From Semisulcospira habei (lineage: Eukaryota; Mollusca; Gastropoda; Semisulcospiridae), in contig BTPG01000003.1 of assembly GCA_036245525.1 (NCBI GenBank), positions 154,540,234-154,604,233 on the forward strand: 64,000 bases of DNA. Direction: 5' to 3'. A program made the position numbers and the translations under genes. Below, piece after piece: positions 32,580 through 42,859 of this stretch (position 1 is its first letter; every line of letters begins with the position of its first letter). The notes below the pieces were generated by a model. The model searched no databases and had not been told where the DNA came from. It saw only the letters and a program-made list of their open reading frames with translations.

Positions 32580-32685
32580 TTAACCCATTGCCAACGGGGT
32601 GTCGGTAGCGGTTTTAGTCGCGATGATTTCTGCAGGAATCATCGCGACTAAAACCACTACCACTCCCAGACACCCAAAGGGCTAA
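32580..32685. mobile_element. F5 palindromic MITE
   Basis: TTAACCCATTGCC at the left and AAAGGGCTAA at the right. The stem TAGCGGTTTTAGTCGCGATG and complement has only a few unpaired bases at the tip (TTTCTGCAGGAA). A separate end-like piece, ACACCCTAAGGGTTAA, lies at 32728-32742. Confidence 0.75.
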
Positions 32686-33035
32686 CCTGCTGTAGGACTG
32701 AATCACCTCGACAAATAATGCTACCGACACCCTAAGGGTTAACTGACTTGCGCTGACTTGTCCAAGTGCTGCAGCCGACTTCATTAGTACCGGCCGGACA
32801 AGTTTAGGGGGATAGACTCTATTGGCAGCAAGAACCTTAACACTGAATAAATACAGCGCCCATGATCGCGATTTCCGCTGAAAAAGTTTGGTTTCAATAT
32901 TGCCTTGAAAATAGTCCATGTTTGTGACAGGCAAGATTTGTGTTGTAGTCAATAGCGTTGCCACTTTGCTTCTTCGCTGACAAGGGAAGCAGCGCGGCCG
33001 GACTGAATTGTAACTAATTTGTGTGTTTGTCTGGA

Positions 33036-33825
33036 AGGTTACAAAGTAAAGTAGGTTATAGCACTGTCAGGGTAGAGAAATGTGCATGATCGCCCAGTGA
33101 TCATAGATCTACTGTGGCCAAAGCACAAAAAAAAAAAAAGAGATAGGAAAGAGAGGGGGGGTGCTAAGAAAGTGACTGAAAGCAATGCATATGGAAGCCT
33201 CCCCGAAGGGGGGCGTATCACATATCCACTGTTCCAGCCACTCAGTGCATGGAAATTTAAATCTAGGTCCCCCAAGGGGAGTCCAGATATTTAACCGGTG
33301 TGGACAGCTGTTTCGGTCTTGGCGACCTCTTCAGCACACCATCGGCAATACTGGAGGAGGCAGGAAATTCTGCCTACCTGCAGTGACAACCACATTTTAC
33401 TGTGGTGTCTGCAGGGGCATACATTCCATGCCACCACCTAGAGTTAAATTTCCAAGCACCCTAAAAGAGAACCTACCAAAAGGGGGGAAGGGGTTGCAGT
33501 CGATATTGTAGTAATAAATGAAAAGAAAAGGGGAGACTGCCAGTGCTAATACTTTAGGAAGGTTACAAAGTAAAGTAGGTTATAGCACTGTCAGGGGAGA
33601 GAAATGTGCATGATCGACCAGTGATCATAGATCTACTGTGGCCAAAGCACAAAAAAAAAAGAGATAGGAAAGAGAGGGGGCGCTAAGAAAGTGACTGAAA
33701 GCAATGCATATTATGGAAGCCTCCCCGAAGGGGGGCGTATCACATATCCACTGTTCCAGCCACTCAGTGCATGGAAATTTTAATCTAGGTCCCCCAAGGG
33801 GAGTCCAGATATTTAACCGGTTTTT
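33036..33825. repeat. two-copy tandem duplication, about 522 bp offset
   Basis: 33036-33298 and 33558-33822 share GGTTACAAAGTAAAGTAGGT, ATCATAGATCTACTGTGGCC, an A-run and GGAGTCCAGATATTTAACCG. The intervening 33299-33557 contains 'CTGTTTCGGTCTTGGCGACC', a motif seen in retroelement ends. The encoded frames are not conserved between copies. Confidence 0.85.
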
Positions 33826-33869
33826 TTTTTTTTGTTGTTGTTGTTGTTTGTTTGTCTATTTTGAAAAAA

Positions 33870-33985
33870 AGGTCAAACACCCTCTTTTTAGAAAAGACAG
33901 TTACAACACAATACCCGAATTATTCAATTGTGTTGTAACTGACTTTTCTAAGATGCTTCTTTCTCCGTCGGGTTCTTCTCTTCAA
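33870..33985. mobile_element. F7 element, short form
   Basis: AGAAAAGACAGTTACAACAC and GTGTTGTAACTGACTTTTCT around TACCCGAATTATTCAAT, with TTCTTTCTCCGTCGGGTTCT at the right. The left terminal part is missing. Confidence 0.7.
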
Positions 33986-34016
33986 TGAAAATCTTGCTTT
34001 TCACAAACCGTGGACT

Positions 34017-34051
34017 TAACTCAGGAGACGGCACGTCTTGAATGAGTTAAT
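34017..34051. mobile_element. 35-bp TTAA-ended remnant
   Basis: TTAACTCAGGAGACG at left and CTTGAATGAGTTAA at right with only a few bases between: a minimal deletion derivative of the F1/3286-type ends. Confidence 0.45.
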
Positions 34052-34191
34052 TGTGTTTTGCTTTGACACCCGGTGCACGATAGATGCATTGACAGCAACA
34101 GTAACGACCACCAGGTCGATATGCACTTTAACGTCATTCTCACTTGAAGAACATTTAAACCCCTTGACTAGCGAGAAAAAATGAATCACCT

Positions 34192-34256
34192 GCAAGAGAC
34201 ATAGATCCTCTTGAGCCCCCGCGATGCGGGGGCTCAAGAGGATCTATGTCTCTTGC
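34192..34256. mobile_element. F2 hairpin, perfect
   Basis: GCAAGAGACATAGATCCTCT and complement around TGAGCCCCCGCGATGCGGGG; the arms are perfectly paired, including the CTTGAG variant on both sides. TTAAACCCCTTGAC at 34155 is a likely left end. Confidence 0.8.
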
Positions 34257-34779
34257 TGAGACCAATTTGTATCCACGTTCCTTGGACAGCTGCGGCTCTT
34301 GGTCATTGCGAAGGGACTTGACACAGCCGATTTCAGTAACAAAATAATTATGTGCACACAGCAGCAGTAGAAGTGTCAAGTGTCGTACGACACTGGCTTA
34401 GTGGTTGATGGGGGTTCCGCTTCCTGTTGCCTCTGGGGTAATGATGCAGAAGACAAGCCAGTAGAGCAGTATGCATCCGATGCCACACGCGCAGATTGTC
34501 AAGTTGTTGGGTTTTTTTTTGTTTTGTTTTTTTTGTTTTGTTTTGTTTTTTAGCTAGCTGAGCCCCAGCCAGACAGATGAAATATTAATCCTCTTTTTAG
34601 TGTCGTTTCAAGCGTAATTAATATCTATAGAAGAAGACCCCATGCGACGGTATCAGTTGCGCAGTCACATGTCAGCGTATTGTGGTATGCGATCTTTGGA
34701 TCACCGCTGAACCGGGATTTACCAGCATTGCCTATGATAATTATATATATAGACCCCATTCTGCCCTACATTGGAAAAA

Positions 34780-34855
34780 AAACATTACCTCCTATTTTGT
34801 GAAAAGCGAAATTTTTCATACATTAAAAATCTCGCTTTGCTCAAAAAGTGTGCGA
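34780..34855. repeat. small hairpin with AAAGCGAGATT arms, copy 1
   Basis: TTTTGTGAAAAGCGAAATTTTT and AAAAATCTCGCTTTGCTCAAAA form an imperfect stem. It matches the hairpin at 35405-35470. Confidence 0.6.
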
Positions 34856-34869
34856 TACAGCTGACATAT

Positions 34870-35130
34870 TTTCTTTAGCAGAGAAATGATTCAAGATTCA
34901 AAATATTTAATTCTGTCTCAAATGACAAAATCAGTTTTCTGTGGTTGCGATCGTGCTAAGAATGGTAATTAAAAGAACTCTGAAAAGACTTCTGAGGGAT
35001 GAAGTGGACTGAGTATATGGGCATTTTCGAGCACAGAGATCCCATATGCAACTGTAGTGAACTGAACTGAACTGAACTGAACTTTGTTTTTGGAACTGGA
35101 CTGTGTAAACACAAATCATTCTTGTAAAAA
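34870..35130. mobile_element. retroposon-tail-like sequence
   Basis: GATTCAAGATTCAAAATATTTAATTCTG at 34892 and AACTGAACTGAACTGAACTG at 35061 resemble LINE 3' tails. It shares GAGCACAGAGATCCCAT with the repeat at 118-140. Confidence 0.45.
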
Positions 35131-35200
35131 AAAATGTGAGAACTTCAAAATGTATGCTCCCAAATAACGCTCATCTTCGCTTTGACTCAAAAGGTATCAG

Positions 35201-35363
35201 TTAACTCATTCTACCCCATCACCGAATCCCCAAAATTTGCCATTGTCCTCTGAAGACTGCATTGCAGTGCAGAACGCAGATCGACCATGATAGTTCAAGG
35301 GTGATGCCAGAATAGCTTGGCGCCCATATCTTGCTGTGGTGTGTCTGGGGTAGAATGAGTTAA
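35201..35363. mobile_element. F1 MITE lacking one hairpin arm
   Basis: TTAACTCATTCTACCCC at 35201 and GGGGTAGAATGAGTTAA to 35363 are intact. Only one arm (GATCGACCATGATAGTTCAA to TTGGCGCCCATA) remains; the other was deleted from the tip outward. Confidence 0.85.
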
Positions 35364-35404
35364 GAGTGACAGCATTCTGACCTTCATGTTACTGTTACAT
35401 GAGC

Positions 35405-35470
35405 CATTTTGAGGAAAGCGAGATTGTCATTATTACACAAAGGAAATCTCGCTTTTCTCAAAAATTGACA
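35405..35470. repeat. small hairpin with AAAGCGAGATT arms, copy 2
   Basis: TTTTGAGGAAAGCGAGATT and AATCTCGCTTTTCTCAAAA around GTCATTATTACACAAAGG. Confidence 0.65.
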
Positions 35471-35601
35471 CACTGCCTTTTACCATTTAACCTGTTTGGT
35501 CGTGTCACTGAGGTGAAGCATCTTGTTTTTCTGCAATCTTCGTAATTCAACACCACAAAAAAAACTAAATGTCCCAGGAACGTGGATTCAAAGCGGTATC
35601 A

Positions 35602-35667
35602 GCAAGAGGCATAGATCTTGTTTAGCCCCCGCAACTGCGGGGGCTCATGAGGATCTATGCCTCTTGC
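35602..35667. mobile_element. F2 hairpin
   Basis: GCAAGAGGCATAGATCTTGT and GAGGATCTATGCCTCTTGC around AGCCCCCGCAACTGCGGGGG. The flanking GGAACGTGGATTCAA and GTTTACATTTCTCTGCACTG match the outer parts of other F2 copies; TTAA at 35701 is a likely end. Confidence 0.75.
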
Positions 35668-35807
35668 AGCTGGGTGGTGTTTACATTTCTCTGCACTGAC
35701 TTAACGGGAGGCTCAGCGATCTGCAGTAGTACTCCAGACTCCGTCCACACGACAACTCCGCATGGTCATTCGAAGCCAAGCAGCTGAACGGAGCGGACGG
35801 TCCCCCG

Positions 35808-35935
35808 CGCTTCGCTCAAAGCAAACAAGACAGCCTCAAGCCAAGCTCACAGCCACAGCTCACACCAGCGCTTCGCTCAGGCAAGCAGGCAAGACAGCCT
35901 CAGGCCAAGCTCACAGCTCACAGCCACAAGCAAGA
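35808..35935 (+). repeat. two-copy direct repeat in the leader of the proline-rich ORF
   Basis: GCGCTTCGCTCA followed by ACAGCCTCAAGCCAAGCTCA recurs after about 61 bp with small changes. It lies just 5' of the ATG at 35953. Confidence 0.7.
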
Positions 35936-35952
35936 AAGAGTCTACTCTAACC

Positions 35953-37487
35953 ATGGCCTCACGTAAAGCCAACCCCGCCCTTCTAAGGGCGAACCGGAGA
36001 AAGACGAACCTTCAACAGATCGAAGAATATGCGGAGAACAATCGACAACAGCAACCTACCAAGCCTCCCAAGAAAGAGAAAGCGACCCGGCGGAACAAAC
36101 CGCCAATGTCACCGCCTATTCAGCCGTACTGGGAACAAGTGGGGGACTCACCCCCTCCCCCACAGCGACCAGAGTCACCAAATCGAAGGGCGCAGCTAAC
36201 ACCACCGGCCATGCCCATGTAATTGGATGAAATATTTCAAAGATTCTCGCCACCAGAGTCAATCAGACACCTCATCATGGGGCAAGGATTTCATCCTGGC
36301 CCACCTTCTGACGACTACCAAGAGAGCCGATCAACAGCGGCGCCAGAAGACAAAGAAGAAGAGGCGGCCCCTGCCCGCCCCCCATCACCACCCCCACAAC
36401 AAGAAGAGGAGCTCGAAGACCAGTCGGAGGAGCCGTCGTCGGAGCCGGACTTCCCACCCTCCCCACCGCCGGTCATGATCCTCGAATTACTCACTCGGGA
36501 ACGGCCGGTGACGACTGAGGAGGGGGAGACCCGGCTCCGGAGCTTAGACTTCGACGACCTGGTACTCATGCTCCAGGACGCTGTCCCAGCAATCATAGCA
36601 ATACAAGGAGACGCCTACCACCGGGCATTGGTCACCTCCCGGTGGCTGGTACAGACAGGCGCACTAAGAGATCCCCCCCCCCCCCCCGAGACAAAGAACA
36701 CTGCCACCCAGGCAGCCTCTACGTCAGCAAACAGCGGTTGTCAAGCGACACCCGACACCAGAAGCGTAGAGTCAACAGCCGCCCCGCAAACCAAAAACCA
36801 AAAGACAGCAACTCGCCAACCTCCTACCAAGACACAGGATGTGGAACCACCACGACTACAACAACGGAAGTCAGCACAGAGACGACCCCAGTCTCCCCGG
36901 CAGAGACAGAAGATACAGCTACCAAACAGGCACCAAAAGAAGCCAACACGACAGCAACGCAAGCTCAGCCAAACAGGAACGCCGCCCCGCACCGCCGCCA
37001 CCGACCACCCAAGCATGCCAGGGAAAAGAACACCGCCACCACACCTCTGCCTACCACCGCGTCACTACAACGGCCCCCGTACATTCCAACGCCCGACCCC
37101 CAAGCCCAGGCTTTACTGGCCACCACCACCGCCACCTCAACTCCCCAGGCCCTACCTGACAGCCAGCGACGGTTCCTCCGGCCACCACCACCCCCGCCAC
37201 CACTCATCCAAGAACTTTTAGAGTGGTTGGCATATCAACACCCTCCAGCCTGGCACTAAAAGCGACGGTCCACCGGCCACACCACCCGCCTCCTCCGCCA
37301 CCAACCGCCCGGCCCCGGCAACATCACCAGCCGCTGCGCGACGGAGCGACAGACAGACAGCGAAACGACCCCCCCCCCCCCCACCCCCCTGGACGAAATC
37401 AGCGAGAGCTGGAAGTCCCCATCCCTGTTTAAATTTGCAGTTGCACGACAACTCCGGCCAGGAACCTGCAGAGTCAATCACTGGTGA
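35953..37487 (+). pseudogene. unassigned proline-rich ORF, interrupted
   Basis: I do not recognise this protein. ATG 35953 is in an excellent context (CTAACCATGGCC). The frame encodes a basic, Gln/Pro-rich start (MASRKANPALLRANRRKTNL), stops at TAA 36220-36222, and continues in the same frame as LDEIFQRFSPPESIRHLIMG, an acidic Pro/Glu region, and a possible folded segment (VMILELLTRERPVTTEEGET, LDFDDLVLMLQDAVPAIIAI). At the C-run 36669-36687 a second frame opens and ends LIQELLEWLAYQHPPAWH at 37257. After another C-run (37368-37389) LDEISESWKSPSLFKFAVAR to CRVNHW stops at 37485-37487. It could be the ORF1 of an unknown retroelement or a single-exon gene with homopolymer slippage or sequencing error. 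Confidence 0.45.
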
Positions 37488-37582
37488 CGTGATACAAGTA
37501 GCATGACAATCGAATACCTTAGCTCTTAGCTATCGCCCTCAATTTGAAGCACAAGCAAAGCAGCTGCATCCGAGTTCCGCCA

Positions 37583-37650
37583 GCAAGAGGCATAGATTCA
37601 CACGCGCCCACCCTGCGACTGCAGGGGCTCATTTGGCTCTGTGCCTTTTG
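37583..37650. mobile_element. F2 hairpin, diverged
   Basis: GCAAGAGGCATAGATTCACA and TTTGGCTCTGTGCCTTTTGT around GCCCACCCTGCGACTGCAGGG. With the copy at 35602 it brackets the proline-rich ORF; this may be chance. Confidence 0.55.
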
Positions 37651-37810
37651 TTGATCGGACGGACGGGCAGGTCGAGCAACTGATACTGCAGTTTTCCTGG
37701 TTCACTATCTGCGTGTGTTCATTTAGATTCGAAAGATGAGCTTGTTGCCATAGCTACTCACGTGTCGTCAGTGTCTGCATGCTCGTAAGTGTATAGGCAT
37801 GGTTGGTTTG

Positions 37811-38017
37811 TTAACCCTTTTAGCCCCAAGGCCGCATTTCTCAACCTTGTGAGGAGTCACCTAACCACTATGCTGACTTGCAGGAGATGGATCGACCATG
37901 ATAATTCAAGGGTAGTGCCGGATTAGCTTGGCGCCAAGCTAATCTGGTACTAACCTTGAATTATCAAGGTCCATCCCTCTCCCTGCTGTAGAGGGGCTTC
38001 GGGTCTAAATGTGTTAA
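37811..38017. mobile_element. F1 palindromic MITE, TTAA-flanked
   Basis: TTAACCCTTTTAGCCCC at 37811 and GGGTCTAAATGTGTTAA to 38017. The hairpin arm GATCGACCATGATAATTCAA has a compact TTGGCGCCAA tip. Confidence 0.83.
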
Positions 38018-38155
38018 AGTATTCGTCAGCGATTGACGTATGTACAAGCAGGGGTTTTAGTTCAGTATATATAATACGGCCAAGAGCAATCCGAGCTGCC
38101 ACTGATTTAAATGTAAGCTTGCAAATAATGGCTCACAAGTCATGTCAGTAATTGC

Positions 38156-38211
38156 ATGCTGGTCTGTGATTTTAGACCTTACCGTAACGTCCAAAATCAC
38201 AGACCAGCGCA
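38156..38211. mobile_element. F4 hairpin
   Basis: CTGGTCTGTGATTTTAGACC and complement: GGTCCAAAATCACAGACCAG style arms around TTACCGTAACG. Confidence 0.75.
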
Positions 38212-38369
38212 TATTTCCATGACTGCCTTCACCTTCAGTTCACTGACACACTTTCGCAGAAAGAGGCTTATTTGAGGCAGAATACATTGTAGTCAGTAGG
38301 CCCAACGTCACGTTTTGTTGCCGTGTTTATGTAGAGTACTCTTGCTGTGTGTGACTGAAGAGGGTGGCC

Positions 38370-38373
<4 letters not shown>

Positions 38374-38433
<60 letters not shown>

Positions 38434-38449
38434 ACCGTGTGTGTGTGTC

Positions 38450-38493
<44 letters not shown>

Positions 38494-38576
38494 GTGGGGA
38501 GGGGTTGTGGAGGGGGACTAAGGGTATGGGGTTGTTTTTGTGGCTTGCACTTGCTCAGGTTGTACGTGTGTGCGTG

Positions 38577-38650
<74 letters not shown>

Positions 38651-38736
38651 TGGGGAGGGGTTGTGGAGGGGGACTAAGGGTATGGGGTTGTTTTTGTGGC
38701 TTGCACTTGCTCAGGTTGTACGTGTGTGCGTGTCAC

Positions 38737-38805
<69 letters not shown>
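38374..38805. repeat. GT arrays with a two-copy unique insert
   Basis: GT runs at 38374-38432, 38454-38492, 38578-38650 and 38737-38795 alternate with GGGGAGGGGTTGTGGAGGGG-containing segments (38493-38577 and 38650-38736), which are near-identical. Offset about 157 bp, so it is a tandem duplication. Confidence 0.9.
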
Positions 38806-38960
38806 CACAAAACCACTAATATGGGTGACTTTCTTTACCATCCTTCTGGAAAATGGGTGTGTGTAAAATTCTGGGTGACCAAGTCAGGCACCCATTTTTT
38901 CTGAGGGTTGTTTCTGCATTATCTTTCATTCAAAAGTCAGAAAAAAAATATAAAAATTGG
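38806..38960. repeat. third partial copy of the 2.7-kb unit's left part
   Basis: GGGTGACTTTCTTTACCATC to TCTGAGGGTTGTTTCTGCAT matches 52610-52720 and 55285-55390, again directly following a GT array. Confidence 0.8.
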
Positions 38961-39019
38961 ATGTCCCATTTTTGCAGGTTTACCTAATGTTGTGTGTTTT
39001 AAACGCACTGGGCCAGTGT

Positions 39020-39114
39020 GTTACCACGGAAGCGAGCGTCGTTCGGCTGCGCAGAGTGAACTGAGTTGTTTCCCCTTCTATTGTCTCTCGTCCCGCCAAC
39101 CGTCGTTCCATCAG
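39020..39114 (+). other. possible 5' noncoding exon of the recombinase-like gene
   Basis: CpG-containing sequence ending at a consensus donor TCAG|GTAAGA (39111-39120). The next plausible acceptor is TGACATGCAG|C at 39706. No promoter element is clear. The link is inferred. Confidence 0.35.
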
Positions 39115-39756
39115 GTAAGATTGTTTTTATGCAATATTTCTTAGTTAAAAGCACGCCCAAGTGTACTTCTTCAGCGCAGTTATTTAACTGAGATGCTCCC
39201 AATCAGATACAATTGCACAGTAGCCTATATGGACCCGTTTGGCCGAGAAAACTGAGACGCCGTCTGCTACGACCCGCGTCTCAGTGCTGCTCAGTCAGTC
39301 TTGTAGTAACAGATAATAGAACCCCACGAATTTAACAAAAGCTTTCTTCTTTAACGAAAAGTATTCGTTCAATAACACATTACAAGGTCAATCTGTCACG
39401 CGATTGGGGTGCTTTTTTTTTCTGACATGTGTGATTGTGATCGAAAAGTAACTTGACATATATGCATGCACTGTAAACAAGATGGCGCCAGATTTCATTG
39501 TGTATTTGAACCCTCGTACGCAAAACTACCTCGCGATTCGAAGAACAGACTTCCACGAATAGTTTTTTTTTCGGATTTTGCAACTGAAGTGTCGCATTTT
39601 ACTGTATTACCAGTTATTGTTCGTAGGGGGCAGGGGGTACTGCTGTAATTATGTATATATCTGATTCAAAATGTCAATGGTTTACATGGTTGTATTTGAC
39701 ATGCAGCAACACCGTTTTGGTCACACTCAGCACTTTCTGCACACACCCAGCGCCAG

Positions 39757-42700
39757 ATGGCAGCAGGATGTCCAAACCCATCGGGATCTATGGAAGTGGA
39801 CAAGCACGCCCCTTCATGGCACATGACCAAGGCCCATGGCAAAATTAGTCAGCAGCAGCATGATGGCCCAGCGTCATCTGTCGCAGAGGGTGTGTCTGGT
39901 AGGAGGGTGCATAGACGGCAGCGGAATGCCCCCAATTACAAACTGGTAAGTGATTCTATGATCATCTTCATTTTATTGGCTCGTGTGCGAAGCAAAAGTG
40001 AGTTTATGTTCTGGGCCACTGGTCGTCTGTCCGTCTGTCCGTGTCCATGGTAAACGTTAACAGTGGCATTTTCTCAGAGACTTTTCAAGCCACATTCTTC
40101 AAGCTTGGCCCAAGGATACTTTGTGGCAAGACCTTTGTAAACATACCAATTTGAGTGACCTCTCTCAAAGGGTCACGCGGGTTTGACAGATGTGTGAAAA
40201 CTGCTTACATTTTCAGAAAACATGGATTTTGCTGCTGCGAAAGCCAGCCCTCGTCACCAAGGTCACACATATTTAAATCGGTCATACACGGGATTACTCT
40301 TTATATTCTTGTGCAAGGCCCCTTAAACCAAAATTGGGCTGCTTTTGTACTAATGCAGCTTTCTTTTTTTTCTTTCCTTTTCCAGTTGGCAAATGGAGCC
40401 TGGGATGGGCCTGAGACTGAGAGTGCAAGCGCATCGCAATACAAGGACAGTGATGACGAGGAGTTTGTTCCTGGCTCGAGCTCACAGGATTCAGATGGTG
40501 TGTCGCCATCAATCTCTGGGGTCTCTGACACAGACAGTATTGTATTGAATATGTTAGATTTCAAAGTGGCTGTTTCAGGGTGGGCAGGTGTCAGTGAAGC
40601 AAGTACCAGCAAGGTGCAGTGTGCGTTAGGGGATGAATTAGGGGGTGGCAATGACAATGTGGATAGGCAGAAGGAACATGATGTTGGGGGTGGGGAAAGA
40701 GCGCTTACTAAAGAAACGGGTGTGCACGTGTCGCAGAGAGGGAAAGGAAAGTACAAATGGGACAAGAAACATGCATGCAAGTTTTGTGGCAAGCTTGTTT
40801 TGAAAATGAGCACGCACTTACACGATGTCCATGCAGATGAGGCAGACGTTGCTAAAATTTTGATGATAAAAAAGGGACTAAAAAGAGACGTCAAGCATGG
40901 ATCAGAATACAAGATGAGGGTGATTACATGCGTAATGTTGCAGTTCTTGAAAAGAAATCAGGATGTTTGATTCCTAAGTATCGCACCAAAACTAGTAAGG
41001 TAGACGACCTTCTCGCCTGTAGCCATTGCAAAGGGCTCTATCAAAAAAAGCTGATCTCTGTACACTCAAAACGTTGCTGTCAGAAACAAGGAGGGTTTCA
41101 ATTCGCTAAGAGAGGTGAAGCTGCTCAACGTGGGAGGCTAATGCTTCCAATACCTTTAAATACATAAATACCTTTAGACGTTGACTTTTCCTTCTGTCAT
41201 AAGGTTTTAGCCGGACAGAGAGATGATGAGATAAGCCGTCTCATCAGAACTGACCCCTTGCTTCTGGAGTATGGAAAGAGATTATTTGACCGCAGGGACA
41301 TTGAAAAACACACGGCTGGGCAAATCAGCTCCAGGATGCGGGAGTTAGGGAGACTATTAAAGATTCTTAGAGTGAGGTCAGAAATGAAAATCGCAAGTTT
41401 AAATGCTGTGGTCAATTCAGCTAGCTTTCATCATGTTGTACTGGCTGTAAAAGAGCTAGCAGAATTTGATGAGGACACACATCAGTTCAAAAAAGGCAAT
41501 CTTGCAATGCGCATAGGCCATGCTTTGAAAAAAATGTTCACAGATCAGTCGCTGGCATCCAAATAGCTTGGGCATGGTTCAGATGACAGGTGGCGACAGG
41601 AGCTCTCTGAGGCACAGCGCTTTGACTCTGTCTTCACCTGGGACTGGTACGATTGTGTGTCAGCTACAGCAGCCCAGTCGGTCGGGAAAATGACCATGAA
41701 CAAACCCAAGCTGATCCCATCATGTGAAGATGTGAGGAAGGTCCAACAGCTTCTTGAGACAAGGATTGTTTCGGAAGATTATCTGACAGTGGTTAAAGCA
41801 ACTCTTTGCGCTGTATCACTTTTCAACCGAAAACGAGGGGGAGAAGTTCAGAGAATGAAGGTATCAGACTTCCAGAATGCTAAGATTGGATTGATCACCA
41901 ATCAAGATATCTTGAAAGGTCTCACAGAGGTTGAGAAGAAAATGGTGAATCATTTTCAGCGAGTGGAAATCAGGGGCAAGTTTAATAGGAGTGTTCCCAT
42001 TTTGCTGATGAAGAATATGATGACAACTGTGGACAGAATCCTTCAAATGAGGCAATCAGTGCCAGCTCTCGCCGGTTCCCAGTACATCTTTGCCAAACCT
42101 TCTGGTCAGAGGCCTTACAGAGGCCATGATGTTCTGAAGGAACATGCGCTACAAGCACAAGTGTCAAACCCAGTCATGTTCACATTTACTTAGTTACGGA
42201 AGCAGGTTGCAACTTTGGCTCAATCCATGGCCATCTCGGAGTTAGACCAGGATCAGATGGCAGACTTCCTTGGTCATGATATTCAGATACATCGCCATAT
42301 CTACCGCCAACCTCAAGACGTCCTTCAAAAGGCAAAAGTGGCAAAGATTCTTCTGTCAGTTAACAATGGGATGACAGATTTTGAGAGTTGCATTAGAGCT
42401 GAACTGGGCGATGATGAAGAGATTGACTTTGACAATGAAAACACATCAGAAACTCACAGAGAGGTCTCTGGGGAAACAGCACCTGTGAATGAAGCAAATA
42501 GCAAGTCAACAACACAGGAATCAATGAGCATGACCGAGAAAAGACGTCCAGAGCCTGATGACAAACTAGATAGTTTTGATGATGACAGTTCTGTCTCGGC
42601 TCCTGTTCGAAAGAAAGCTAGATTTACAAGGAAACCATGGGGAAAAGCTGAAGAGAAAGCTGTTGAAACTCGTTTCAAGTCACACCTCGTCGTGAACAAA

Positions 42701-42820
42701 CTTCCTGGAAAGGTCGAGATACAGCAGGCAATTGCAAAAGAGTCTGCACTTAGACATAGGCGCTGGACAAACATTAAGGATTACATCCGCAACAGACTGA
42801 AAAAGTTACAAAAGAAATGA
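39757..42820 (+). pseudogene. tyrosine-recombinase-like protein with zinc fingers and SANT-like end; broken
   Basis: Exon A 39757-39945 (MAAGCPNPSGSMEV to APNYKL, 63 codons) ends at CTG|GTAAGT. Exon B starts at 40386 after a T-rich tract and TTTTCCAG, both in phase 0. Exon B begins with an acidic region (DSDDEEFVPGSSSQDSDG), then a C2H2-type finger CKFCGKLVLKMSTHLHDVH and a CCHC finger CSHCKGLYQKKLISVHSKRC. The core has FNRKRGGEVQRMKVSDF (catalytic Arg codon 41834-41836, as in RxxE), LRKQVATLAQ (the HxLR-type Arg 42197-42199), LGHDIQIHRHIYRQP (His 42275-42277 and the nucleophile Tyr 42302-42304, nine residues on). The C-terminus is a SANT/Myb-like segment (KPWGKAEEKAVETRFKSHLV). Breaks: a 1-base loss near 40900-40917, TAA at 41165, TAG at 41564 and TAG at 42191. 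The layout resembles the Crypton-like recombinase-derived proteins of animals. Confidence 0.8.
39946..40385 (+). other. intron of the recombinase-like gene with a satellite-end insertion
   Basis: 440 bp from GTAAGT to TTTTCCAG. About 39995-40180 is the reverse complement of 1745-1940 (satellite end unit). The branch region and polypyrimidine tract (TTTCTTTTTTTTCTTTCC) are good. Confidence 0.75.
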
Positions 42821-42859
42821 ATTGAGATTCTCTGACACTCGCGTCATTTTTGTTTTCAT

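Noticed and set aside
33036..33825. LTR pair of a small retrotransposon
   Set aside because: The 522-bp-offset repeats lack TG...CA ends, a primer-binding site and flanking duplication; a simple tandem duplication fits better.
37583..37650. 35602 and 37583 hairpins as ends of one composite transposon carrying the proline-rich ORF
   Set aside because: The two hairpins are unequally diverged and each looks like a complete F2 copy; no shared TSD spans the interval.
38315..38904. Cys-Val-rich open frames of 150-176 codons
   Set aside because: They are translations of GT arrays.
40301..40912. 203-codon minus-strand frame
   Set aside because: It lies opposite the recombinase-like exon and has no family resemblance; a shadow frame.
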